The translations under genes and the position numbers were made by a program. 64,000 bases of DNA, from positions 1,401,592 through 1,465,591 of the forward strand of contig NZ_CP063779.1 in assembly GCF_021596945.1 (NCBI RefSeq), given 5' to 3'. Below are positions 1-8,815 of this stretch, one piece after another (the first letter of the stretch is position 1; every line of letters begins with the position of its first letter). Under the pieces are notes generated by a model that ran no database searches, was not told the origin of the DNA, and saw nothing but the letters and a program-made list of their open reading frames with translations. This stretch comes from Mongoliitalea daihaiensis. Its GTDB lineage: Bacteria; Bacteroidota; Bacteroidia; Cytophagales; Cyclobacteriaceae.

Positions 1-105
1 CAAATAATGCGGGTTTTGATCAGGATTAAACTAATTTAATTAACGAGTCTTCCCCTTGCAGTTTTATTAACCAATCGAAATTCTACTTTTCTTACCAATC
101 AAATC

Positions 106-1302
106 ATGGAAAAGAAATTACCTGTAACCGTACTCAGTGGCTTTTTGGGAGCCGGAAAAACAACCTTGCTAAACCATATTCTTCATAACAAGGAGGGCCT
201 CAAAGTGGCCGTGATTGTCAATGACATGAGTGAAGTCAATGTGGATGCTCAATTGGTGAGAAGTGAAAATACCCTTTCCAGAACAGAGGAAAAGTTGGTA
301 GAAATGAGCAATGGTTGCATTTGTTGTACGCTCCGCGAAGATTTGATGCTGGAAGTAGAGCGTTTGGCCAAGGAAAATCGCTTTGATTATTTGTTGATAG
401 AAAGTACGGGTATATCAGAACCATTGCCTGTTGCTCAGACCTTCAGTTTCGTAGATGAAGAAAAGGGGATTGACCTCTCTAAATTTAGCCGTTTAGACAC
501 TTTAGTGACCGTGGTAGATGCCTTTAATTTTCATAAAGATTTTGGTTCGGCGGATACGGTATATTCCAAAATGCTTAACGATGATCCAGAAGATCAGCGA
601 TCCATCGTAAATCTATTAACAGATCAGATTGAGTTTGCCAATGTGATCATTATCAACAAAGCTGATTTGGTTTCCAAAGAAACCGTGGAGGAATTGGCTG
701 CGATCATTCACAAGTTAAATCCAGGTGCAAAGATCATCAGCACTTCCAATAGTAAAGTAGATCCTAAAGAAATTCTCAATACTGGTTATTTTGATTTTGA
801 GGAGGCTTCCAATTCTGCGGGTTGGCAAGAAGAACTCCAAAAAGACCATCATACGCCAGAAACGGAGGAGTATGGAATTTCTTCCTTTGTTTTCAGAAAC
901 AAGAAACCGTTTCATCCCCAGCGATTTTGGAAGTACATCTCAGAAAACTGGCCTGCCGGAGTCATCAGAAGTAAGGGACTTTTCTACATTGCTTCCAGAA
1001 AAGATCAGGCACTTTCCTGGTCCCAAGCAGGAGGTTCCTTGAAAGCAGAACCTATAGGGGTTTGGTGGGCTAGCATGCCTTTCAAAGAACGAACAAGCTA
1101 TGCTTCCTACATTGAAAATCAGGAATACATTGAATCCAAATGGGATAAGATCTTCGGAGACCGAATGAACGAGCTTGTCTTGATCGGACAGGACTTGGAT
1201 CAGGTGCAGATTATCAAGGAACTAGAAGGATGCCTGTTGAATAATTTGGAACTAGCAGAATACCTTAAGGGTAAAAAGTTTACGGATAATTGGCCGATTT
1301 AA
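106..1302 (+). CDS. COG0523 (CobW/ZagA-type) GTPase, probable zinc metallochaperone
   Basis: A 398-residue cytoplasmic G3E-family GTPase. Visible motifs are the P-loop GFLGAGKTT (residues 12-20), the metal-binding CxCC motif NGCICC (Cys71, 73, 74), the ESTGISEP switch near 100-107, and NKAD for guanine specificity near 186. The last ~120 residues are the CobW C-terminal domain. Family members deliver or sense metals, often zinc under low-zinc control; the exact client cannot be read from sequence. The ATG at 106 leaves a full-length family N terminus. The neighbours (4-Cys mini-protein, a second COG0523 C-terminal fragment, TonB receptor, His-rich protein) support a zinc role, which is an inference. 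The 105 bases upstream hold no gene I can recognise. Confidence 0.92.
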   Translation: MEKKLPVTVLSGFLGAGKTTLLNHILHNKEGLKVAVIVNDMSEVNVDAQLVRSENTLSRTEEKLVEMSNGCICCTLREDLMLEVERLAKENRFDYLLIESTGISEPLPVAQTFSFVDEEKGIDLSKFSRLDTLVTVVDAFNFHKDFGSADTVYSKMLNDDPEDQRSIVNLLTDQIEFANVIIINKADLVSKETVEELAAIIHKLNPGAKIISTSNSKVDPKEILNTGYFDFEEASNSAGWQEELQKDHHTPETEEYGISSFVFRNKKPFHPQRFWKYISENWPAGVIRSKGLFYIASRKDQALSWSQAGGSLKAEPIGVWWASMPFKERTSYASYIENQEYIESKWDKIFGDRMNELVLIGQDLDQVQIIKELEGCLLNNLELAEYLKGKKFTDNWPI

Positions 1303-1380
1303 GTAGTGTTCGATAATGTATTTGTTTCCAAGGAAAGTTAAATTTTGGAGGTTATTGCTAGCAAGTTTTTATTTAGTTTG

Positions 1381-1398
1381 ATTTCAAATTATTGAAAT
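1381..1398. promoter_or_regulatory. 18-bp perfect inverted repeat, possible operator
   Basis: A 7-bp perfect inverted repeat (ATTTCAA / TTGAAAT) around a 4-base AT centre, 58 bases before the 4-Cys mini-protein start. It is AT-rich, so chance is possible. It differs from the palindrome near 5.67 kb, so a shared regulator is not shown. Confidence 0.25.
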
Positions 1399-1456
1399 TC
1401 AAAACCTTAAGGGCTCTTTTTGTGTATTTGGAGTAGCAACCAAAAACAAAAAAATC

Positions 1457-1684
1457 ATGGAAAATACTTGTTCAAACTGTAATCACTGGGCGCCAAATGC
1501 ACCCGTGGTAGCCAAGAGAGAAAATTATGGCGAATGCAATAAGCTAAGCCATCTTGAGTCAGAAATGGATCCTGACTTTATTATCCCAGTCCTGAATGAT
1601 GGCAAACCATTGGCTTCCAATACCAAATCAATTGAATTTATTACTGGAGCAAGTTTTGGATGCAATCAGTTTGCTAAAGCTTAA
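1457..1684 (+). CDS. Small four-cysteine putative metal-binding protein
   Basis: A 75-residue soluble protein without a signal peptide. It opens with CxxCxH (Cys5, Cys8, His10), has a third Cys in a GEC motif near residue 27 and a fourth in FGCNQF near the C terminus. The spacing suggests one zinc- or iron-binding knuckle related to rubredoxin-like mini-proteins, but I do not recognise a named family. It has its own upstream region (154 bases from the COG0523 gene) and its own terminator, so it is probably a separate transcript. Its position between COG0523 sequences makes zinc the likeliest metal, as inference only. Confidence 0.7.
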   Translation: MENTCSNCNHWAPNAPVVAKRENYGECNKLSHLESEMDPDFIIPVLNDGKPLASNTKSIEFITGASFGCNQFAKA

Positions 1685-1694
1685 TTTTGATTTT

Positions 1695-1730
1695 ACCATG
1701 GCTGTAGAAGGCCATGGTTTTATTTTTATT
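1695..1730 (+). terminator. Rho-independent terminator of the 4-Cys gene
   Basis: Perfect 8-bp stem ACCATGGC/GCCATGGT with an 8-base loop, followed by a T-rich tail. It lies 11 bases past the stop codon. Confidence 0.8.
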
Positions 1731-1756
1731 TTAAACTCCACATAGCTTTTTTGAGC

Positions 1757-1993
1757 TTAAGCAGTCGCTTGAGCTTTATTCGCAATAGTTTTAGCAAGAA
1801 TCCTTTCTAAGCCATTTCTTTCGATCCCTTTTCCAATAAAGACCAGTACATTTGGGCTCTTTTTCTGAGTGTCAAATTTGGAGAAACTCACGGTATTTCC
1901 AGTAGATTGCACAAGGATAGGATGATCTTCTCCAGCTACCTTCACAAATCCTTTGACTCTATACACTTGGTGATAGGAAAGGAAAAGTGTCAT
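1757..1993 (-). pseudogene. Stand-alone or truncated CobW C-terminal domain
   Basis: The 78-residue frame matches only the C-terminal domain of COG0523 proteins: VYRVKGFVKVAGED, then ILVQSTGNTVSF, then LVFIGKGIERNGLERIL. No P-loop, CxCC or NKxD segment exists, and just ~35 bases upstream of the ATG a hairpin ends the neighbouring unit, so the GTPase half is gone. It is probably the 3' remnant of a second COG0523 gene, beside an intact paralogue on the other strand. It could instead be expressed as a free domain: the frame is open and starts with ATG. Deletion of the N-terminal part is the simpler reading. Confidence 0.7.
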
Positions 1994-2027
1994 GGATAAG
2001 GTTGCATATAATTTTTTTCAAATGAGA

Positions 2028-2066
2028 AGAGCCACCCTTAAAATCTCTGGGTGGCTCTTTATTTTT
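2028..2066. terminator. Hairpin terminator, 10-bp stem
   Basis: Perfect 10-bp stem AGAGCCACCC/GGGTGGCTCT. The run of T is better on the + strand, but the hairpin lies directly after the minus-strand lipoprotein gene and probably ends that transcript. Confidence 0.65.
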
Positions 2067-2672
2067 TTATTCCACAATCGTCAAAGGAAATGTGATATCC
2101 CAATCCACATCACCATCTTGAGCAGAAGAGGTGGCTGTTTTTACTCCAGGCTGATGCGCTAACCATACGCGGAAGGTAGCGTTGGTGCGCGGTCCAGCGG
2201 TAGTCCAGCTGGTACGAAGTCCAAGCGGTAAGCCATTTCTATCAAAGTCTAGATAATTGACAGCTCCATTTCTATTTTGGATATTACCGTTTCCTGTTGG
2301 GCTTGAGAACGCATTAGTAGTAAACTCAAAGAATACCTGATGCTCATCATCTTCTTCTGCAATTTCAAGTTGTACATCTTCCACAGGAGTTACCAAGCGG
2401 TTGAGCATCTCGAAAGTCAAGGTATACGTTGTGTTAGCTTTCAAGGTGATTGGCTGTATAGTAAAGGAAGAATTAATTCCTAGACCTCCGGTGGGATCTT
2501 CAGCAAGCGCACGTACCACTGTACCATCTTCTGCAGTGAAGATTAACTCGATATCGGTAAATATTTCTGTTTCATTTTCTTCTTCTGGTGCTTCTGCTTC
2601 TGTGCACGCTGCAAATACGAAGATGGATAGGATCAAAATCCATAGGGGACGAAGTTTGTTTGTTTTGTACAT
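2067..2672 (-). CDS. Lipoprotein partner of the TonB receptor
   Basis: A 201-residue lipoprotein with a hydrophobic signal and lipobox FAAC, so it is probably anchored to the outer membrane. After an acidic linker the mature part is beta-rich, with the stretch NYLDFDRNGLPLGL near residue 145 and HQPG near 174. I believe it belongs to the Bacteroidota group annotated as type 1 periplasmic binding fold superfamily protein, which sits beside TonB receptors; this is recollection, not a search. It begins 5 bases after the receptor stop on the same strand, so the two are co-transcribed and probably act together in uptake of one ligand, plausibly a metal. Confidence 0.7.
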   Translation of the reverse strand: MYKTNKLRPLWILILSIFVFAACTEAEAPEEENETEIFTDIELIFTAEDGTVVRALAEDPTGGLGINSSFTIQPITLKANTTYTLTFEMLNRLVTPVEDVQLEIAEEDDEHQVFFEFTTNAFSSPTGNGNIQNRNGAVNYLDFDRNGLPLGLRTSWTTAGPRTNATFRVWLAHQPGVKTATSSAQDGDVDWDITFPLTIVE

Positions 2673-2677
2673 TTTGA

Positions 2678-5080
2678 TTAGAATTTATAGTGAATTGTTA
2701 ACATAATATTTCTACCTAAATCGTCTGCGAAGAATCGCATGGCGTTCAAATAATCCCTGTATCGGGTATTCAAAGCATTATGAACTTGTAAGCTTAATCC
2801 AAAATCTCCCTTCTCAGCTTTGGCAAAGCCATTCAAAAGGAAGTATCCTGGAGGTGGTGCCAAGAAATCAAAGATTTCAGAATCAAGATCAATGGTTACA
2901 TTACCTTCGATTATATCACGAATTGTTACTTCCCGCGGTGCTTGAAATTGTCTGAAAGTGTACATGGGCTGCAAGGCAAGTTCCAGCCTATCAAAAGGGC
3001 CTACATTTCTTTTGTCGAAGGCTAATTGATAATTTATGTTGATGGGTGGTTGATTGATCAATGGTTCATTTCTTTCTACATTCTGTGACCAAATGTAGCT
3101 TCCACCAATTTTGCTACTCCAATTGGGAGAATGTTCCCATTCGTAAGTGAGATCCAATCCCGTAAAGAAGGCATTGGCTTGGTCAAAAATATAGGTTGGC
3201 ATGGGACCTCTCAAAGTACCGACTACTCCTATTGGTCTCCAGAAAATAAAATTGGCAATGTAGTTGGCATAAAAAGAAGCGCTAAACCTACCTTTGCTTC
3301 CGTTAATTTCGATTTCATTGACCCATTTATAGCTTTGTTCAGCTTCCACTCCGCTTTCTGACATACTTACAACGCGATCATTCTGTAAATTCCCCTCTGC
3401 ATCCTCGTAGTATCGCAGCAATCCAAAGAGTTGTCTAGCCTCATGCTGCCCAAAGCTATATAGTTCAGCCATATTGGGTGGTCTCCAACCGGTGCCAACA
3501 TTACTTCTGAAAGTAGTTTTCTCATTAATCTCATGGACAAAGCCAAGAGCAGCAGTGAAATTGGAAAAAGAAAAAGAATCGGAAAAAGATGCTTGGGTTC
3601 GTTCTCTTCCAGCTACAGAGTTTCGCTCATAATCATAACGGATGCCTAGTTCCCATTCAGAATTTCCTCGCTGAAGGGTTTCTACCAAAAACATACTCGC
3701 TCGAAAACCTTCGTAATTTGGGATAAAAGGAGTAATACCTGTTCCAGGATTATTAGCGTTGGATTGCATAAGTATTTGACCTCCCACAATTCCATGAATT
3801 CGGTCGCTAAGTTTGTGACTGTAATCAGCTTGTATATCTTGCGTTGTGAGATTTAAGTCTATGATTGGCAATTCTGCATTTCTCCGTACATCAAATTCCT
3901 GTCTGCCATTGGATTGAAAGGCATAGCGAAAACTAACATGGTTGTCTGGATCAATACTCCAGTCCAATTTCAAGGAAGCCAAATGATGGCTTACAAACTG
4001 ATTGGGTTCATTGATATCATAGGAAAAATCCCGAATGATAACTGGCCTTTCTGCTTCAAAATTTCGGATTAAAGCAGCTCCACTACTGCCAATGGAAGCT
4101 CGTAGAATCCCTAGATTCTGACGCATAAAACTGTAATTTGCTTTTGCGATCAGGTTATCGCTGATTTTGAATTTTGCTCCGCCAAAGGCGCTGTATTCTC
4201 TTGCACCTGTATTGGTAAGCATATAGTCAGGGGTATGTCGATCGCCGACGATGTTGACATTACCTCCAAGATGCCAGCTAAAGTTTCCATACCCTTCAGA
4301 TAGATTGATACCTGTATTAAAACCACGACCATTGCTCTGAAATCCAGCAACTGCTGAACCATTCAATTCGCTGTTAAAGGGCATGCTGTGGGATTCTGTG
4401 ACTACCGCTCCCCCAAGTGCGTCTGGACCAAAGCGAACTGCGGCAGCACCTTTGATGACAGAGATAGATTCCGCACTTTGAATATCTATCTCAGGTGCGT
4501 GATCAGAACCCCAGTTTTGAAAGCCATGTTTAAACCCATTATTGAGAATAAGAATTCGGTTACCGTATAGTCCATGGATAATCGGAAGTTGAATATTTGA
4601 TCCAAAGGAAGCAAAGGTCACACCTTGAATATTCCCTAATAAAGTCCCAAGAGAGGCTGTTTGATTGCGGCTAATAAGTTCTCGATCAATGCTTTCAATA
4701 CTCAAACTCTTGGTGCCTTCGGTGCGGATTCGATCTCCCCGGATTTCTACCGCCCCCAAGCTTTTTTCATCCGTTTCAAGATTGATAACAGCTTTTTCTC
4801 CTGATTTAACAGTCGTTTGGACTGGTTTAAAACCCACATAGGTTATCCGGATTTCCCCCTTGTCAGCTGCTCCTATGGGCAACACAAATTTTCCTTGTTG
4901 ATCAGTTGCCACTCGGTTAGATTCTTCTCCTACAAGGCTGATGATAGCACCGGCAAGAGGAAATTTACTTTCGGCATCATAAACTGTTCCTTCAATAGTG
5001 TGATCAACCCGCTGAGAGGCGAATGAATTAGACCAAAGAAACAGACTCAATGCCGCAATGAATGCGGTTAGCTTAGTCAT
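2678..5080 (-). CDS. TonB-dependent outer-membrane receptor, probable metal uptake
   Basis: I place the start at 5080, giving 800 residues with signal peptide MTKLTAFIAALSLFLW; the longer frame upstream only adds non-signal sequence. Order: signal (1-20), carboxypeptidase-regulatory-like domain (about 25-110), plug domain with LSIESIDRELISRNQTAS and IHGLYGNRILIL (about 125-240), then a ~550-residue beta-barrel ending in a C-terminal aromatic residue (HYKF). TonB receptors import scarce ligands across the outer membrane using TonB energy. The ligand is not readable from sequence, but His-rich and COG0523 neighbours suggest zinc. It forms an operon with the lipoprotein downstream; the His-rich gene lies 197 bases upstream on the same strand. 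Confidence 0.88.
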   Translation of the reverse strand: MTKLTAFIAALSLFLWSNSFASQRVDHTIEGTVYDAESKFPLAGAIISLVGEESNRVATDQQGKFVLPIGAADKGEIRITYVGFKPVQTTVKSGEKAVINLETDEKSLGAVEIRGDRIRTEGTKSLSIESIDRELISRNQTASLGTLLGNIQGVTFASFGSNIQLPIIHGLYGNRILILNNGFKHGFQNWGSDHAPEIDIQSAESISVIKGAAAVRFGPDALGGAVVTESHSMPFNSELNGSAVAGFQSNGRGFNTGINLSEGYGNFSWHLGGNVNIVGDRHTPDYMLTNTGAREYSAFGGAKFKISDNLIAKANYSFMRQNLGILRASIGSSGAALIRNFEAERPVIIRDFSYDINEPNQFVSHHLASLKLDWSIDPDNHVSFRYAFQSNGRQEFDVRRNAELPIIDLNLTTQDIQADYSHKLSDRIHGIVGGQILMQSNANNPGTGITPFIPNYEGFRASMFLVETLQRGNSEWELGIRYDYERNSVAGRERTQASFSDSFSFSNFTAALGFVHEINEKTTFRSNVGTGWRPPNMAELYSFGQHEARQLFGLLRYYEDAEGNLQNDRVVSMSESGVEAEQSYKWVNEIEINGSKGRFSASFYANYIANFIFWRPIGVVGTLRGPMPTYIFDQANAFFTGLDLTYEWEHSPNWSSKIGGSYIWSQNVERNEPLINQPPININYQLAFDKRNVGPFDRLELALQPMYTFRQFQAPREVTIRDIIEGNVTIDLDSEIFDFLAPPPGYFLLNGFAKAEKGDFGLSLQVHNALNTRYRDYLNAMRFFADDLGRNIMLTIHYKF

Positions 5081-5276
5081 ATGAATAGATTGATGGTTCG
5101 AAACAAGTACTGAAAGGCTTAATCCCTTCACAAAATTTTCATAGAGATGGGTTGCCTTACAGAATTTAGTACGGAATCCTGCTTTCTTGGAAGAATTAAA
5201 ATCAACGTCAGATATCCTGTCTAAGAAAAATAGACCGGTCTCAATGAATGATTTTGTTTTCTGTAAGCAGACAGAC

Positions 5277-5615
5277 TTATGATATAAAAATTGGTGGGCC
5301 CCGAAGGCTTGAAGGAGTTTTATCAATACAGTCAAAAAATGATTCAATGGATATTCCCTTTAATTCAATAAAGGATGTAGCGATGTTATCAGGGATAACA
5401 ACTTCAGTAGCTACTGAATGAAAATGAGCATTTGAAATTATATCCCAAAAGATATATTCTTCCTCTGTATGATCATGGTCAGTCTCCCCATTTTGAAGTG
5501 GGTGCGCATGAACAATCAGGTGGCCATTTTCTGTAAGATGAACATGCTTATTATTAAAGTTATTCCAAAATATCAAACACCATAGACCTAGCATAGCTAT
5601 GGAAAGAGCTTTCAT
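5277..5615 (-). CDS. His-rich small membrane-anchored protein
   Basis: About 112 residues from the ATG at 5615 (an ATG at 5636 adds seven). One N-terminal membrane segment (ALSIAMLGLWCLIFW) is followed by a histidine cluster: HVH, GHL, HAH, DHDH and HFH within ~45 residues, and a tail with a single Cys. Such a cluster on the outer face of the membrane suits loose zinc or copper binding. Similar His-rich proteins precede TonB receptors in other Bacteroidota. It is the first gene of the minus-strand unit leading to the receptor, just downstream of a strong palindrome. Function is inferred. Confidence 0.65.
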   Translation of the reverse strand: MKALSIAMLGLWCLIFWNNFNNKHVHLTENGHLIVHAHPLQNGETDHDHTEEEYIFWDIISNAHFHSVATEVVIPDNIATSFIELKGISIESFFDCIDKTPSSLRGPPIFIS

Positions 5616-5665
5616 ATGTTGGATTTGTGCAAGCATGGGTAAAAATTAACAGAATTTCGTTAGTG

Positions 5666-5687
5666 CATCACTATTGCAATAATGATG
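5666..5687. promoter_or_regulatory. 22-bp palindrome, candidate metal-regulator operator
   Basis: Inverted repeat with 10 of 11 pairs matching, centred on TTGCAA (CATCA.TATTG / CAATA.TGATG). It lies 51 bases before the His-rich gene and 108 before the divergent + strand gene. Size and symmetry suit a dimeric Fur-family repressor such as Zur, but I know no confirmed Bacteroidota consensus to compare. Confidence 0.5.
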
Positions 5688-5794
5688 TAATCTACATGGC
5701 TTAAAACTCTGAAATGGAATATCAGGTTTCATAAATGTTAGTTTTTTTTAAAAAAAGTTTTTACTTTTCTACACTAACCATGAATTCCAATCTA

Positions 5795-6163
5795 ATGAAA
5801 AAACTAATTTCTCTATTTACGATGCTTTGCTTAGCGATGACTATGGCAGTAGCAGAAGGTTCCAACAATCCTGATTATTTTGTGGGTGAGTGGGATCTCA
5901 TGATTGAAGGTACACCTCAAGGGGATGTTCGGGTGATTATGGTACTTGAAAAAGTGGAGGGGAAACTTAAAGGCAAGTTTACAGTAGCTGGAACAGATCA
6001 AGAAACAACGCTTTCTTCTATTTCCGAAGGAACAGATAGTATTAGTTTTTCTTTCTTTGCAGAAGGATACGATCTGTATATGAGTTTGAATGCCAATGGG
6101 GATGATGCAGTTAAGGGCTATTTAGTAGACCAATTCCCTGTTTCTGGAAAGCGCTTGAAATAA
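5795..6163 (+). CDS. Small secreted protein of unknown function
   Basis: 122 residues from the ATG at 5795, chosen because it gives a clean signal peptide (MKKLISLFTMLCLAMTMAVA). The mature part (~100 residues) is a beta-strand pattern opening FVGEWDL and containing GDVRVIMVLEKVEGKLKGKF, then SFSFFAEG, which looks like a small lipocalin-like or barrel fold seen in Bacteroidota periplasmic proteins. No catalytic residues stand out. It is divergent from the His-rich/TonB unit, so the palindrome between them could control both. Confidence 0.7.
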   Translation: MKKLISLFTMLCLAMTMAVAEGSNNPDYFVGEWDLMIEGTPQGDVRVIMVLEKVEGKLKGKFTVAGTDQETTLSSISEGTDSISFSFFAEGYDLYMSLNANGDDAVKGYLVDQFPVSGKRLK

Positions 6164-6172
6164 GAATATCAA

Positions 6173-6199
6173 AGGGGGAGATAGTTCCCCCTCATTTTG
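6173..6199 (+). terminator. Terminator hairpin
   Basis: 7-bp stem AGGGGGA/TCCCCCT with a 6-base loop, 10 bases after the stop codon, followed by a short T-containing tail. Confidence 0.55.
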
Positions 6200-6289
6200 A
6201 TTTCAACGGAATAATTTTTGAGATTATGTGATATTTGACACCATTTCTTGAGTTTAAGTTGGGTGAATTTTGTAAAAAATAACAGATTC

Positions 6290-6973
6290 ATGAAAGCGAT
6301 ATTCTCCAGTTTGATACTAACCTTTTTTATCATAGCCTGTAAGCCAACCCCAGTAGATCAACATTTAGAAGAAGTACCCAAAGAAAATTTATTGGAGATT
6401 TTATTAGAAGGGAATCAACGTTTTGCAGAGGATCATCCCATACATCCCGATCAAACCTTGACCAGGTTAAGAGATCTTGCAAAAGGCCAGCATCCTGTGG
6501 CAGCTATCGTAAGTTGCTCGGACTCCAGAGTTCCACCTGAACTGGTTTTTGATCAAGGCCTAGGGGATTTATTTGTCATCAGAAATGCAGGAAATATAGT
6601 TGGAGATTATGAAATTGGGAGTTTGGAATATGCGATAGAGCATTTGGAAGTTCCACTTGTAATTATCTTGGGACATACCAATTGTGGCGCAATTGGAGCA
6701 TTTGTGGATCATCAGCATGATCATTCGCATCATTATTCAGAGTATATTCAAAAAATTATTGATTTCATAGAATCTGAAGAGGAGGAGCAAGCATTACCCC
6801 GTGATATCCCTGATTTTTACGAAAAAGCCATTGAGGCCAATATCTTGCACGGGGTCCATGCATTGAAAAAAGCCCTACCTTCTGTTGACTCGCTGGTTGC
6901 CGAGAAAAAGCTTCGCATAGTAGGAGCTATCTATGACATGGAGACAGGAAAGGTCAGGGTATTGGAAGATTAG
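6290..6973 (+). CDS. Beta-class carbonic anhydrase, predicted lipoprotein
   Basis: 227 residues from the ATG at 6290; earlier in-frame starts would bury the signal. The N terminus is a lipoprotein signal with lipobox FIIAC (Cys17), so the enzyme should be periplasmic and membrane-anchored. Zinc site and catalytic dyad are complete: CSDSR (Cys76, Asp78, Arg80) and HTNC (His129, Cys132). It interconverts CO2 and bicarbonate. A His/Asp loop (DHQHDHSHHYSEY, about 140-152) is an insertion that could hold extra metal. An exported lipoprotein form is less usual than the cytoplasmic type. It is flanked by terminators, so it is monocistronic. Confidence 0.9.
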   Translation: MKAIFSSLILTFFIIACKPTPVDQHLEEVPKENLLEILLEGNQRFAEDHPIHPDQTLTRLRDLAKGQHPVAAIVSCSDSRVPPELVFDQGLGDLFVIRNAGNIVGDYEIGSLEYAIEHLEVPLVIILGHTNCGAIGAFVDHQHDHSHHYSEYIQKIIDFIESEEEEQALPRDIPDFYEKAIEANILHGVHALKKALPSVDSLVAEKKLRIVGAIYDMETGKVRVLED

Positions 6974-6999
6974 AAATCTGACCTAGAAAACTTACAACT

Positions 7000-7049
7000 A
7001 AAAAACGCTACCATTTCTTTTCAATCATTGAGAAATAGTAGCGTTTTTT
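7000..7049. terminator. Bidirectional terminator between convergent genes
   Basis: A long stem (about AAAAACGCTAC..ATTTCT with AGAAAT.GTAGCGTTTTT) with A and T runs on both sides, between the carbonic anhydrase and the convergent amidase. Confidence 0.85.
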
Positions 7050-7066
7050 GGTATAAACCTTATGAA

Positions 7067-8743
7067 TTAGCGATCAAACAACGGCGGCCTTTTTTTCTGC
7101 CAATCGGTAGCTTCTTGATAGGCTCTCCCAATCATGATAAGCTTTTCTTCATCAAACAAATTCGCTAGGAAGGTGATGGATGTTGGGCTACCATTATCAT
7201 CAAAGCCATTGGGTAAGCACAAGGCCGGATGACCAGTTAGGTTCGTTACCTGTAATTGATTGCCTCCATAACTTGGCGTTACGATTACATCAAACTCTTT
7301 GAAAATTTCATGGACTTCTTCGATTAGAACCGAGCGGAAGCGACTGGCCTGGATATATTCTACTGCTGGAATAAAGCGGGAAGAGCGAAATAGATTTGGC
7401 CATGCATTTTTTCGTTGGTTGACGAGCATATCATCGAAATCCAATCGGGTCATGTCATCAAAAGCTGCCGCACCTTCTACATAAAGTGAAATTAGCATGC
7501 TTGGTACATGTACAGATGTTTTCAATTCTACCGGATGTAATTCTACTCCGAGTGCTTTCAATTCATCTAAAACTTTTCTATCTCGAATATTCCCAGCTCT
7601 TTCCCCTTCAAAATAGCTAGCGAAATAGCCTATTTTCAAGTCTATTAGATTCTTCTTAGCGTCATAATTGAATGCTGCAGGGATGGTGCTTTTATCCTTT
7701 GTATCCAAGCCGTGGATGGCAGCTAATACAATCCCATTGTCTAAGGCTGAGCGTGACATAGGGCCGATTTTATCCATACTCCAACTTAAGGCCATGGCCC
7801 CATGACGACTTACCCGCCCGAAAGTAGGACGAAGACCGGTAACACCATTTCTCGTGGAGGGTGACACAATACTTCCCAAGGTCTCGGTGCCAATGGCAAA
7901 AGGTACTAATCCCGCAGATACGGCCGACCCAGAACCAGCGGAGGAACCACTGGCTCCTTGATTCAAGTTCCAAGGATTTTTGGTTACCCCACCATACCAA
8001 ATATCGCCCATGGCCAAGGCTCCCAAGGTAAATTTACCTACAAGCACGGCGCCTGCTTCAGTCAGTTTTTCGACCAAGGTGGCTGTTTCGTCGATTTCCT
8101 GATCTTTGTAAGGCATGGCGCCCCATGTGGTTTTGGTACCCTTGACAGCCAGCAGATCTTTGATTCCATAGGGAATTCCGTGAAGTGGACCTCTGTATTT
8201 TCCTTGGGCCAGTTCAGCATCCATCGCTTTTGCCTGTGTAAGTGCTTCATCTTCCATCAAGGTAATCAAGCACTGTAAAGTATCTCCATACGTTTTGATC
8301 CGTTCTATATAGATGTTCGTTAGCCGCACGGAACTGATTTGGTTGTTTTTGATAAGCACGGATAATTCAGCTACGCTCAAGTAGGCGATGTCTTTTTCAG
8401 CCTGCGGGAGTTGTACCGAAGCAGGTAGGCCCCAGTTGTATGCTTCCTGTTGTTGATTTGGGATAAACCCATGTGGGAGTGGATTGAATCCTATACTTGG
8501 GCTTACACTGTTAGGAAGAGATTGCTTGCGCATTGCTTCAAAGCTTGCACGGTGACCTTGAAGGTTTTGAATCATGCTGTCCCGTTCGGCTGGTGAAAAC
8601 TCTAATCCTGCCAAGGCTTCAGCACCCATGATGCTTTCATGGTTGATTTCTCCTGTTTGCCTTCCGATGATAAAACCTACGAACAGAAATCCTGCTGCTA
8701 AGAGAAAAATTCCAACCGTCGATCGTTTATTAGAATGCTTCAT
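7067..8743 (-). CDS. Amidase signature family hydrolase, membrane-anchored
   Basis: A 558-residue member of the amidase signature family. The Ser-Ser-Lys triad is visible: Lys in GIPYGIKDLL (near 194), the cis-Ser in GASGSSAGSGSA (near 270) and the nucleophile in GTETLGSIVSPS (near 293). One N-terminal membrane segment (GIFLLAAGFLFVGFIIG, about 11-27) anchors it with the catalytic domain outside the cytoplasm. It is not GatA, whose genes have no such anchor and sit with gatB/gatC. The substrate amide is unknown. The start is divergent from a small membrane protein, with the two 5' regions sharing ~70 bases. Confidence 0.85.
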   Translation of the reverse strand: MKHSNKRSTVGIFLLAAGFLFVGFIIGRQTGEINHESIMGAEALAGLEFSPAERDSMIQNLQGHRASFEAMRKQSLPNSVSPSIGFNPLPHGFIPNQQQEAYNWGLPASVQLPQAEKDIAYLSVAELSVLIKNNQISSVRLTNIYIERIKTYGDTLQCLITLMEDEALTQAKAMDAELAQGKYRGPLHGIPYGIKDLLAVKGTKTTWGAMPYKDQEIDETATLVEKLTEAGAVLVGKFTLGALAMGDIWYGGVTKNPWNLNQGASGSSAGSGSAVSAGLVPFAIGTETLGSIVSPSTRNGVTGLRPTFGRVSRHGAMALSWSMDKIGPMSRSALDNGIVLAAIHGLDTKDKSTIPAAFNYDAKKNLIDLKIGYFASYFEGERAGNIRDRKVLDELKALGVELHPVELKTSVHVPSMLISLYVEGAAAFDDMTRLDFDDMLVNQRKNAWPNLFRSSRFIPAVEYIQASRFRSVLIEEVHEIFKEFDVIVTPSYGGNQLQVTNLTGHPALCLPNGFDDNGSPTSITFLANLFDEEKLIMIGRAYQEATDWQKKRPPLFDR

Positions 8744-8815
8744 GTAGTTTTGTGTTTGGGTGAAAACCTATTTGACAACCTAAAAGTTATCCTTGAAAGA
8801 TACCAAAAAGTAACG

